This document shows positions 33,800-40,441 of a stretch of DNA of 40,441 nucleotides, in pieces; the stretch's first letter is position 1, and each line of letters begins with the position of its first letter. The stretch is from Thermoplasmata archaeon. GTDB lineage: Archaea > Thermoplasmatota > Thermoplasmata > Halarchaeoplasmatales > Halarchaeoplasmataceae. The translations under genes were made by a program, and so were the position numbers. The stretch covers positions 1 through 40,441 of the forward strand of contig PUNG01000040.1 of the NCBI GenBank assembly GCA_003551675.1. Reading direction: 5' to 3'. A model generated the notes under the pieces. That model was given only the letters and a program-made list of their open reading frames with translations. It was not told the DNA's origin and did not search any database.

Positions 33800-34291
33800 T
33801 TAGTTTCTCACTTTTGCGTACAATAAACAATCTCTATACTCATCGTCACGTAAGTATGCCTTCTTCATCAAACCCTCTTCTGAATAACCACATTTTTCAG
33901 CTACCTTCACACTGGCAATATTTTCGGGTTCCATGAGTATCTGCAAACGTAGGAGGCCTAATTCCTCAAAAGCTATCTTCTCCAACTTTTTCACCGCTTT
34001 AGTGGTAATACCATACCCCCAATACGATCTATCCAAAAAGTAACCTATCTCACCGATATGTTCTCGGTGCTGGTCGATCATTATCCCACAGGCACCTACT
34101 ACTTCACCCTCGTAGATGATAGCATAGTTGTACTCCAAACCTTCCTTTCTTTTTTTCGAATTCTTTCTTAACCACTCTCGCTCCTCCTCGACGGAATCCA
34201 CATGGACCTCAAAAAATTCAAAGTCTGGGTTGTTCAATATCTCATAGAACCTCTCGGCATCGGAAATCTTTTGATACCTTAATTCGACCAT
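33800..34291 (-). CDS. GNAT-family N-acetyltransferase (RimJ/RimL type)
   Basis: 163 residues. Typical acetyl-CoA-dependent acyltransferase: NYAIIYEGEVVGACGIMI is strand 3-4, EIGYFLDRSYWGYGITTKAV contains the acetyl-CoA pyrophosphate loop (W-G-Y-G-I), and RLQILMEPENIASVKVAEKC with GYSEEGLMKKAY matches the RimJ/RimL ending. The substrate may be a protein N-terminus or a small amine. It stands alone, convergent with the candidate small RNA and divergent from the mevalonate operon. A TATA-like GCTTTTATCG lies about 27 bp upstream on the minus strand. Confidence 0.88.
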   Translation of the reverse strand: MVELRYQKISDAERFYEILNNPDFEFFEVHVDSVEEEREWLRKNSKKRKEGLEYNYAIIYEGEVVGACGIMIDQHREHIGEIGYFLDRSYWGYGITTKAVKKLEKIAFEELGLLRLQILMEPENIASVKVAEKCGYSEEGLMKKAYLRDDEYRDCLLYAKVRN

Positions 34292-34450
34292 GTTATATAT
34301 ACCGTACGATCATCGATAAAAGCATATCGGTTGATTCCATCAAAGAATTATAGGTGATATGGCCGTGAATTTATAGAGGTGAAAGATACAATATTTTCAT
34401 GACATGACTCATTCAGTTTTTTAGACTATTGACGAAATGCGGTTTCGACA

Positions 34451-34460
34451 ATTTTATATA
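34451..34460 (+). promoter_or_regulatory. TATA box of the mevalonate-entry operon
   Basis: ATTTTATATA centred about 30 bp before ATG 34486. Leaderless spacing; the upstream 100 bases hold no coding frame. Confidence 0.6.
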
Positions 34461-34485
34461 GGCCCCTTTCATACACCGAGATAAT

Positions 34486-35166
34486 ATGACGGAATTGAAA
34501 GAAAAAATTGCAGGAGAGATAACCATTTCCGAAAACCCCGGGGATGTTATCAAAAAATGGAGAAAGATGTTTCAAGTTTCCCAGGTAGAGCTTGCTTCCC
34601 ATATGGATGTAGCCTCTTCCGTGATCAGCGACTACGAAAAAGGAAGACGTAAACCGGGCACACCCCTGGTCAAAAAGATCGTAGAATCGCTCATCGAGAT
34701 AGATAACGAAAAGGGAGGCGAGGTCATAGAAAGGTTTTCTAAGCCGGGACAGGAGGGAATTTTGAGTATAGGTGAATTTGCCAAATCGATACCTCTGACT
34801 ACAGTGGTAGAAAATGTTGAAGGGGAATTCATATCTGAAGGAAAATGGGAGAAGGAAATATACGGATACACGGTCATAGACAGTATCAAGGCCATATTGT
34901 CCATGAAATCCTTTGATTATCTGAGTATATACGGATGGAGTACCGAACGGATATTATTCTTCAAAGGCGTCGAACACGGTAGGTCTCCACTGATAGCTAT
35001 ACGTTCTACTCCTTTGACTCCCGCCGCAGTGTCTTATATCAAACCAAAAAAAATAGATGAATTATCATTAAAACTTGCTGAAGAAGAAGGCGTACCTTTG
35101 ATAAGAACCGATCTTGAAGTCGATGAATTGATTAAAAGATTAAAAAATGGATGTGAACTACCATGA
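34486..35166 (+). CDS. XRE-type HTH regulator of the mevalonate operon (COG1709-like)
   Basis: 226 residues. An Xre/Cro helix-turn-helix lies at about 18-75 ([20 protein letters not shown], then [20 protein letters not shown]). The rest is the conserved C-terminal domain seen in archaeal regulators next to HMG-CoA synthase: [36 protein letters not shown] and PAAVSYIKP. Its stop overlaps the HMG-CoA synthase ATG by four bases. The conserved pairing suggests it controls this operon in response to pathway intermediates; that is inferred. Confidence 0.85.
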   Translation: MTELKEKIAGEITISENPGDVIKKWRKMFQVSQVELASHMDVASSVISDYEKGRRKPGTPLVKKIVESLIEIDNEKGGEVIERFSKPGQEGILSIGEFAKSIPLTTVVENVEGEFISEGKWEKEIYGYTVIDSIKAILSMKSFDYLSIYGWSTERILFFKGVEHGRSPLIAIRSTPLTPAAVSYIKPKKIDELSLKLAEEEGVPLIRTDLEVDELIKRLKNGCELP

Positions 35167-36227
35167 AGCCAAAAGAAGAAGTTGGTATAAAGGGATATGC
35201 AGGTTACGTACCAAAATACAGGATAAAACCAAAAGATATAGGTGAAGTCTGGGGTGAAGACGGAGAGGTCATGGGACGTGGTCTCAAAATCGAGAGTAAA
35301 TCCGTACCGGCCCCCGACGAAGACGTGGTCACTATATCTACCCAGGCTGCTAAGTGGGCCATGCAGAGAGCGGATATCGATAGCGATGAAATAGATGCAA
35401 TATATGTGGGCTCTGAATCCCATCCTTACGCGGTGAAACCCACCGCTACTATCGTAGCAGCTTCTTTAGCCGCTACGCCCCACTTGACCGCAGCGGACTA
35501 CGAGTTCGCCTGTAAGGCGGGTACCGCCGCATTTCAAACTTGTATGGGATTGGTGAGCTCAGGCATGATAACAAACGGTATAGCTATAGGTGCGGATACA
35601 TCTCAAGGCGCCCCGGGTGATGCTCTAGAATATTCCACTGCGGCTGGAGGAGCGGCTTATATAATAGGGGCAGGTGATCTCTTGGCTAAGTTAAAACATA
35701 CATGTTCTTACACTACGGATACACCGGATTTTTGGCGTAGAGAAGGCAAGAAGTATCCTGAGCATGGCGGTAGATTTACCGGTAAGCCGGCCTACTTCAA
35801 ACATGTGACCAACTGTACCAATAAACTTTTTGAAGAGACCGGCAAAGGACCTGAAGACTTCGACTATGCGGTATTTCACCAACCTAACGGCAAATTTCCA
35901 AGAAAAGCGGCAAAAAAGATCGGGTTTTCTCAGGAGCAAATAGAACCAGGATTGCTTGTGACGCGTATAGGAAACACCTATTCCGGCGCAGTGCCTTTGG
36001 GTTTAGCCGCAACTCTGGATCAGGCAGATCCTGGAGACAACATACTGGTGACCGGCTACGGTTCGGGTGCGGGATCGGATAGTTTTGATATCGAAGTTAC
36101 AAAAAATATCAAAAAGATAAAAGATCATAAAGTACCAACGATAAAGGAGATCATATCTGAAGAGGAATTCATATCCTATTCTATCTATGCTAAGTTCAGA
36201 GAAAAGATATCTGCTGGAGGTGAGTGA
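35163..36227 (+). CDS. Hydroxymethylglutaryl-CoA synthase
   Basis: 354 residues, the short archaeal form. It condenses acetyl-CoA with acetoacetyl-CoA to HMG-CoA for isoprenoid (membrane lipid) synthesis. Catalytic residues are visible: E85 in SESHP, the acylated Cys C117 in [13 protein letters not shown] and H239 in [10 protein letters not shown]. The C-terminal [19 protein letters not shown] and [11 protein letters not shown] are conserved. In archaea this enzyme works in a complex with the thiolase and DUF35 protein encoded directly downstream, which pass acetoacetyl-CoA without release. Its ATG overlaps the regulator gene, and the thiolase start follows its stop by one base. Confidence 0.95.
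   Translation: MKPKEEVGIKGYAGYVPKYRIKPKDIGEVWGEDGEVMGRGLKIESKSVPAPDEDVVTISTQAAKWAMQRADIDSDEIDAIYVGSESHPYAVKPTATIVAASLAATPHLTAADYEFACKAGTAAFQTCMGLVSSGMITNGIAIGADTSQGAPGDALEYSTAAGGAAYIIGAGDLLAKLKHTCSYTTDTPDFWRREGKKYPEHGGRFTGKPAYFKHVTNCTNKLFEETGKGPEDFDYAVFHQPNGKFPRKAAKKIGFSQEQIEPGLLVTRIGNTYSGAVPLGLAATLDQADPGDNILVTGYGSGAGSDSFDIEVTKNIKKIKDHKVPTIKEIISEEEFISYSIYAKFREKISAGGE
36217..36224 (+). promoter_or_regulatory. Strong ribosome-binding site for the TTG-started thiolase
   Basis: GGAGGTGA, four bases before TTG 36229. It decides the TTG start; the next upstream ATG at 36187 lies inside the HMG-CoA synthase gene. Confidence 0.65.
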
Positions 36228-36228
36228 T

Positions 36229-37392
36229 TTGAGAGATGTAGCTATAATAGGTGTTGGAGAAACGCGATTAGGCGAACTTTGGGACAAATCTTTGAGGGAA
36301 CTAGGCATCGAAGCCGGTCTTAAAGCATTAAAAGACGCTGGTTTGAAAGGAGACGAAGTGGAAAAGTTATATGTGGGCAACATGTCCGCGGGTAAACTCA
36401 TAGACCAAGAACACATAGCCCCTTTGATAGCGGATTATGCAGGTATAAGCGAAGTACCCTCTACTAGGGTAGAATCTGGAAGTGCATCAGGTGGCATAGC
36501 CTTGGCCGAGGGGTTTAAAGCGGTAGCTTCCGGTATGGAGGATATCGTTGTGGTGGGTGGAGCTGAAAAGATGACCGACGTAGGTGAGCAGGAAGCAAAA
36601 GACATACTTTCATCTACCGCGGACCAGGAGTGGGAGACGGTTTTTGGAGCCACCTTTGTTTCTTTATATGCCATGATGGCAAGATATCATATGGAAAAAT
36701 ACGGAACCACCAAGGATCAATTGGCTCAGGTCGCTGTAAAAAATCATTCCAACGCCGCAAAGAACCCTAATGCACAGTTCCCTAGAGAAATAAAGAAAGA
36801 ATTCGTAAAAAATGCACCCATGGTGGCGGACCCTCTAGGTATGTTCGATTGTGCTCCCATCTCAGACGGTGCGGCATCTGTGGTCCTCTGTCCTGCGGAA
36901 AGGGCGGAAAGCTTCCATGGAAAACCGGTGAAGATAGCAGGTATCGGACAAGGAGGCGACTACATGTCGGTCCATGAGAGAAAACATATCTGTACCATGA
37001 AAGCCACAGAACGTGCTGCTAAAAAAGCTTACAGCAGAGCAGGTATCGGACCTCGGGATATCGATTTTGCAGAAGTACATGATAATTACACCATAACCGA
37101 GATAATGTCCATAGAGGACCTGGGATTCTTCAAAAAAGGTGAAGGTGGTAAGGCAACAGAAGAGGGTAAAACGGATATCAACTCCCACATACCTATAAAC
37201 ACTTCCGGCGGTCTGAAGGCAAAGGGACGACCGGTGGGTGCCGTTGGTTTAAACCAAGCGGTAGAGGCGGTGTTGCAGTTGAGAGAAGACGCCGGAGAAA
37301 GACAGGTGAACGAACCGAGATACGGTCTGATACATAATATTGGCGGGACTGGAGCAAGTTCGATAGTACATATATTGAAGAGGTGGTCATGA
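36229..37392 (+). CDS. Thiolase-family protein lacking the nucleophilic cysteine (acetyl-CoA acetyltransferase position)
   Basis: 387 residues from TTG 36229, chosen because GGAGGTGA precedes it and family members begin with D-V-A-I-I-G-x-G. Overall fold and length match the archaeal thiolase of the HMG-CoA synthase complex (VVVGGAEKMTD, PLGMFDCAPISDGAASVVLC, EVHDNYTITEIMSIEDLG, HNIGGTGASS). Two active-site residues are changed: the usual E-S-A-C-A-S-G-G reads ESGSASGG, placing Ser85 at the nucleophile (codon AGT at 36481), and the usual G-H-P reads GRP (Arg334, CGA at 37228). H284 is kept. It may be a scaffold, or use another mechanism. Position and neighbours say it is part of the mevalonate-entry complex. 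Confidence 0.85.
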   Translation: MRDVAIIGVGETRLGELWDKSLRELGIEAGLKALKDAGLKGDEVEKLYVGNMSAGKLIDQEHIAPLIADYAGISEVPSTRVESGSASGGIALAEGFKAVASGMEDIVVVGGAEKMTDVGEQEAKDILSSTADQEWETVFGATFVSLYAMMARYHMEKYGTTKDQLAQVAVKNHSNAAKNPNAQFPREIKKEFVKNAPMVADPLGMFDCAPISDGAASVVLCPAERAESFHGKPVKIAGIGQGGDYMSVHERKHICTMKATERAAKKAYSRAGIGPRDIDFAEVHDNYTITEIMSIEDLGFFKKGEGGKATEEGKTDINSHIPINTSGGLKAKGRPVGAVGLNQAVEAVLQLREDAGERQVNEPRYGLIHNIGGTGASSIVHILKRWS

Positions 37393-37796
37393 TGCCCATA
37401 CCAAGATTTTGGCGAGAGATCAAACAAAGATACAAGGGGATAGGTTCAGTCTGCAAAAATTGTGAGAAGATGTATTTTCCTCCTAGAAAGATCTGCCCCG
37501 AATGCAGAAGGGAGAGTTTCCAAAATATGGAGCCGGTTGAACTAGATGGAAGAGGTGAAGTGGTAACTTATACCGAGATACATGAACCGCATACCGAGTT
37601 CGATAAACACTCTCCCTATATCATGGCCATCGTGGAGATGAAAGAAGGGGTAAGATTGACCGGACATCTTGTGAACGTTGACCTCGAAGATGTCGAGTCG
37701 GGTATGAAGGTAGAGGCGACCATGAGGAAGCTCGGTGAAGAGAGTAGAGACGGGATGATATACTACGGATACAAGTTTTGGCCAGTAGATGAATAG
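37389..37796 (+). CDS. DUF35 zinc-ribbon/OB-fold protein of the thiolase-HMG-CoA synthase complex
   Basis: 135 residues from ATG 37389 (37392 is also ATG). The N-terminal helix PRFWREIKQRY is followed by a zinc ribbon (CKNCEKMYFPPRKICPEC) and an OB fold (GRGEVVTYTEIHEPH, YIMAIVEMKEGVRLTGHLV). In archaea this subunit holds thiolase and HMG-CoA synthase together and forms the shared CoA-binding site. It overlaps the thiolase stop by four bases. With the thiolase catalytically altered, the complex would still be structurally complete. Confidence 0.9.
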   Translation: MMPIPRFWREIKQRYKGIGSVCKNCEKMYFPPRKICPECRRESFQNMEPVELDGRGEVVTYTEIHEPHTEFDKHSPYIMAIVEMKEGVRLTGHLVNVDLEDVESGMKVEATMRKLGEESRDGMIYYGYKFWPVDE

Positions 37797-37800
37797 CAAA

Positions 37801-37810
37801 ATTTAAAAAA
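37801..37810 (+). promoter_or_regulatory. TATA box of the nitroreductase gene
   Basis: ATTTAAAAAA centred about 28 bp before ATG 37833. Confidence 0.5.
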
Positions 37811-37832
37811 TCATCCCTATTCTCATGCTATC

Positions 37833-38318
37833 ATGGACGTATTAGATGCCGTAGATAAAAGGAAGAGCGTTAGATCGTACACTGGAGAGGCGATAGACCA
37901 AGACGACCTAGATAAGATGTTAGAGGCGGCTAGACAGGCTCCATCAGCGAAAAATCTACAGCCGTGGAAATTTATAGTCGTTATCCATCCAACGGTCCTC
38001 AAAGACCTTGTATCCATATGTTGTGACCAAGCCTTCGTGCAGGATGCCGGCGCATTCATAATCGGAATGGCTAAAGATAAAAAATGGGCCAATACCGACC
38101 TAGTGATAGCCATGGATCATCTATCACTTGCCGCTGTAGAACTAGGATATGGAACATGTTGGATAGGATCCTTTGATCATGATGCCCTGAAAGAGAAGGT
38201 GGACCTTCCTGAAGATCATGATGTCAAAGTATGCATGAGTATAGGTATACCGGCTGAAGAACCACAGTCGCCCACAAAAAAGAGTATAGACGAATTGGTC
38301 GAGTGGATCGAGATATAG
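37833..38318 (+). CDS. Nitroreductase-family flavoprotein
   Basis: 161 residues, at the short end of the family. The FMN-phosphate-binding RKSVRSYTGEAI opens the protein, APSAKNLQPWKFIVV is the second conserved block, and LAAVELGYGTCWIGSF with the C-terminal MSIGIPAEEP completes the flavin site. Such proteins are dimeric NAD(P)H:FMN oxidoreductases; the natural substrate is unknown. It has its own promoter and converges with the acyl-CoA synthetase gene 43 bases away. Confidence 0.9.
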   Translation: MDVLDAVDKRKSVRSYTGEAIDQDDLDKMLEAARQAPSAKNLQPWKFIVVIHPTVLKDLVSICCDQAFVQDAGAFIIGMAKDKKWANTDLVIAMDHLSLAAVELGYGTCWIGSFDHDALKEKVDLPEDHDVKVCMSIGIPAEEPQSPTKKSIDELVEWIEI

Positions 38319-38360
38319 TGAACTCTCGATCAGGCGATATCTTTTTCACGAAGTCCGGTT

Positions 38361-40046
38361 TCAATAGGGAAGTTGCTCATGCTCTTTTAGAAATTCCTTT
38401 TCCGCCATCTCTCTTAGCTCCGTTCTTCTTATCTTACCGCTTATGGTCTTCGGAAGTTCATCAACGAATTCGATCTCCCTTGGATACTTATAAGGCGCGG
38501 TAACTTTTTTTACGTGGTCCTGCAGTTCTTTTTTTAGCTCTTCACTGGGTTCGTAATCGTCGTTCAGTATTATGTACGCTTTGATTATCTTCGTTCTGAT
38601 CTCATGAGGAGCACCTATGACCGCGGGCTCCTGCACCGCAGGATGCTCCTGCAGAGCACTTTCTACTTCAAATGGACCTATCCTGTATCCTGAAGCTTTG
38701 ATGACATCATCATCTCTACCAACGAACCAGAAATATCCGTCCTCATCTTTGTAGGCCTTATCTCCTGTGTAATACCATCCATCATGGAAGACGCTCTCTG
38801 TTTTTTCGTCGTCCTTCCAGTACTCTTTGAAAAGACCAGGAGGTCTTTCAGGTTCGATTTTTAATGCTATGTGGCCTTCTTCACCGATATCTGCTTTATT
38901 TCCCTGGTCATCTAGTATATCCACTTCGTGTCCAGGTGTCGGCTTGCCCATGGAACCGGGTTTGACCTTCATGGTAGGATAATTAGCAACCAATGCCACG
39001 GTCTCCGTTTGCCCGTAATAGTCGTATATCCTGAGTCCGGTGTACTCTTCCCATTTATCTATGACATCTGGATTCAAGGGTTCGCCGGCACTTAAACAGT
39101 GTCTTAAAGAAGTTAGGTTATAACTCTCCACATCCTGATTTATCATCATCTTATATATGGTCGGAGGTACACAGAATGTTGTGATATCGTGATCTTGAAG
39201 AATCTTGAGAGCCTTATCTGGATCGAACCTACCGGTTATGTTCTGCTGTACAACCGTAGCACCCACTATCCACTGTCCAAATAATTTGCCCCAAACGGCC
39301 TTAGCCCAGCCATTATCAGCGATGGTCCAGTTTATATCGTCTTTCCTGAGATCCTGAACGAATCTCGCTGTAACTTCATGGCCAAGTGGGTAAGAATGTG
39401 TGTGAAGCACCATCTTAGGTTGACCAGTGGTTCCCGAAGTGAAGTAGATTAGTAAAGGGTCTTCGCTCTTCGTTGCTTCTACATCTTCACGACTAAGCTT
39501 TGAAGACGCTTCGTCCATGAGTTCCTCAAAGTCTTTCCAGTCTTCTCTTTTATCTTCAGCGCCCACCAAGATGAAATTCTCAAGAGATGACATCTTCTCA
39601 TGGTCTCTCACGTCATCAACTTTTTCATGATTGGACCAGTCGGTTACGATGGTGTTAGCTTTTGATCTGTTTACTCTATATGTGAGATCTTCCGATACGG
39701 CTAAGTTGGGAGTAGGGATCGGTATCGCACCTAGTTTTATCATACCGAGCACGACTACGTACCATTCTGGTACTCTATGGATCAGAACCATAGCTCTGTC
39801 GCCCTTTTTGAGCCCAAGATCTCCTAAAACATTTGCAAATCTGTTGGATAGATCACTCAATTCCTTGAAAGTGTGCCTTTGGGCTTTTTCGCCAGAATCG
39901 TCTATGGATATCAATGCATCCTTGTCAGGCATCTCTTTGGCTCTTTCATCGAGTTCATCGAATGCAAAATTATAGTATTCGGGAACGTCCCATCCGAACT
40001 CTTCTCTTACCTTTTCATAATCATGCACGTTATGTTCTTCAGCCAT
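38361..40046 (-). CDS. AMP-forming acyl-CoA synthetase (medium-chain type)
   Basis: 561 residues from ATG 40046; a longer reading to 40130 adds 28 residues with no family match and runs through the TATA region. ANL-superfamily motifs: YFTSGTTGQPKMVLHTHSY (ATP-binding P-loop-like), GWAKAVWGKLFGQW, YDYYGQTETVALVANYP, YTGDKAYKDEDGYFWFVGR, GYRIGPFEVESAL (hinge) and the catalytic Lys in PKTISGKIRR near the end. It activates a fatty or aromatic acid with ATP and CoA. It resembles ACSM/MACS enzymes more than acetate-specific Acs. The minus-strand TATA-like AAAATTTTATC lies about 37 bp upstream. Confidence 0.93.
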   Translation of the reverse strand: MAEEHNVHDYEKVREEFGWDVPEYYNFAFDELDERAKEMPDKDALISIDDSGEKAQRHTFKELSDLSNRFANVLGDLGLKKGDRAMVLIHRVPEWYVVVLGMIKLGAIPIPTPNLAVSEDLTYRVNRSKANTIVTDWSNHEKVDDVRDHEKMSSLENFILVGAEDKREDWKDFEELMDEASSKLSREDVEATKSEDPLLIYFTSGTTGQPKMVLHTHSYPLGHEVTARFVQDLRKDDINWTIADNGWAKAVWGKLFGQWIVGATVVQQNITGRFDPDKALKILQDHDITTFCVPPTIYKMMINQDVESYNLTSLRHCLSAGEPLNPDVIDKWEEYTGLRIYDYYGQTETVALVANYPTMKVKPGSMGKPTPGHEVDILDDQGNKADIGEEGHIALKIEPERPPGLFKEYWKDDEKTESVFHDGWYYTGDKAYKDEDGYFWFVGRDDDVIKASGYRIGPFEVESALQEHPAVQEPAVIGAPHEIRTKIIKAYIILNDDYEPSEELKKELQDHVKKVTAPYKYPREIEFVDELPKTISGKIRRTELREMAEKEFLKEHEQLPY

Positions 40047-40077
40047 ATTGATCGGGCTTAATTCAAAGAAGGTGATA

Positions 40078-40088
40078 GATAAAATTTT
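40078..40088 (-). promoter_or_regulatory. TATA-like element of the acyl-CoA synthetase gene
   Basis: AAAATTTTATC on the minus strand, centred about 37 bp before ATG 40046. It lies inside the longer reading frame to 40130, which supports the internal start. Confidence 0.45.
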
Positions 40089-40150
40089 CGGCCTCGGACT
40101 AGAATTTTTTACTAAAGAGAGATAGTTCAAACTGATCAGGACTTCGTAAC

Positions 40151-40161
40151 TTTTTTATAAA
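40151..40161 (+). promoter_or_regulatory. TATA box of the right-end membrane protein
   Basis: TTTTTTATAAA centred about 25 bp before ATG 40181: leaderless promoter. Confidence 0.6.
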
Positions 40162-40180
40162 TGTTTGATTATACCTATTT

Positions 40181-40441
40181 ATGGAGTTACTAAGTCTTTC
40201 CCTCTCGAATTTCCAGCTCTACGGCTTGATCTTTCTTTTAGGAAGCTTCTCAGTGGCTTCACTCAGCGATCTAAAGAGGATGAGCGCTCAAAGGGAATTC
40301 TTGGAGATTTGGTTGTTATTTAGTTTGGTTTTTTTGGGAAACGATATTTTCATAGGGTACACTGAAGGAGCGGACTTGACCATATATATCAAGTGGGGTT
40401 TGATCGGAGTATTTCTTATACTTTGGTTCTTTAAAGTTATT
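40181..40441 (+). CDS. Membrane protein, partial at window edge
   Basis: 87 codons from ATG 40181, still open at the last base. Three hydrophobic segments: about 12-30 (LYGLIFLLGSFSVASL), about 43-58 (IWLLFSLVFLGNDIF) and about 70-87. A short basic loop SDLKRMSAQREFLEIW lies between the first two. An Asp followed by a basic residue after the first helix is reminiscent of prepilin-peptidase-like aspartic proteases, but the second catalytic motif would be outside the window, so this is only a suggestion. A decayed copy of this gene lies at 1172-1378 on the minus strand. Confidence 0.7.
   Translation, partial: MELLSLSLSNFQLYGLIFLLGSFSVASLSDLKRMSAQREFLEIWLLFSLVFLGNDIFIGYTEGADLTIYIKWGLIGVFLILWFFKVI

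Noticed and set aside
40047-40130. 28-residue N-terminal extension of the acyl-CoA synthetase
   Set aside because: Overlaps the TATA-like element and has no family similarity.
1-40441. tRNA, rRNA or insertion-sequence genes
   Set aside because: I saw no cloverleaf-like sequence, rRNA segment or transposase; a covariance-model search would be needed to exclude a tRNA formally.

Overview
The window is almost certainly archaeal. It encodes a TATA-binding protein, the H/ACA snoRNP protein Nop10, a PAC2-type proteasome-assembly chaperone, a two-subunit transketolase, and the archaeal HMG-CoA synthase / thiolase / DUF35 cluster. Many start codons lie 25-30 bp downstream of a clear TATA box with no room for a leader, which fits archaeal leaderless transcription. 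The DUF835 gene and the large wHTH-ATPase-TPR regulator suggest a euryarchaeote, perhaps Thermoplasmatota; that placement is inference.

Region 1 (about 1-12,100) is an accessory island. It holds a broken STAND-like gene fragment (219-566), a TSCPD/zinc-ribbon gene, and a decayed copy (about 1172-1378, minus strand) of the membrane-protein gene that sits intact at the far right end of the window (40181 onward). A very large STAND ATPase/HEAT-repeat protein follows, apparently split into two reading frames by a -1 shift at an A-run near 4900. Its second half carries seven nearly identical 108-bp HEAT units (5665-6420). Converging on it is a tight minus-strand operon: a TIM-barrel-like protein with a Cys cluster, then two AAA ATPases. 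One ATPase has a damaged Walker A and the other a damaged Walker B, as if they work only as a hetero-complex. This island is the best candidate for an undescribed system.

Region 2 (12,120-20,800) is mostly housekeeping on the plus strand: purN, split transketolase, a transaldolase with an insertion, a methyltransferase, a four-helix membrane protein, nop10, PAC2 chaperone, DUF835 protein, DHH phosphoesterase and an M50 intramembrane protease.

Region 3 (20,785-30,970) is mainly minus strand: methyltransferase, radical SAM enzyme and lipoate ligase (a likely lipoate synthesis/attachment operon), TBP, a small zinc-ribbon membrane protein, an unidentified membrane protein with an orphan DppB-type permease, a DUF3795 protein with a wHTH-ATPase-TPR regulator, and a ROK sugar kinase divergent from a GH3 beta-glucosidase.

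Region 4 (33,555-40,441) holds a candidate C-rich small RNA behind a strong TATA box and a perfect palindrome, a GNAT acetyltransferase, then the mevalonate-entry operon (HTH regulator, HMG-CoA synthase, thiolase, DUF35 protein). The thiolase lacks its nucleophilic cysteine. A nitroreductase, an acyl-CoA synthetase and the partial membrane protein end the window.
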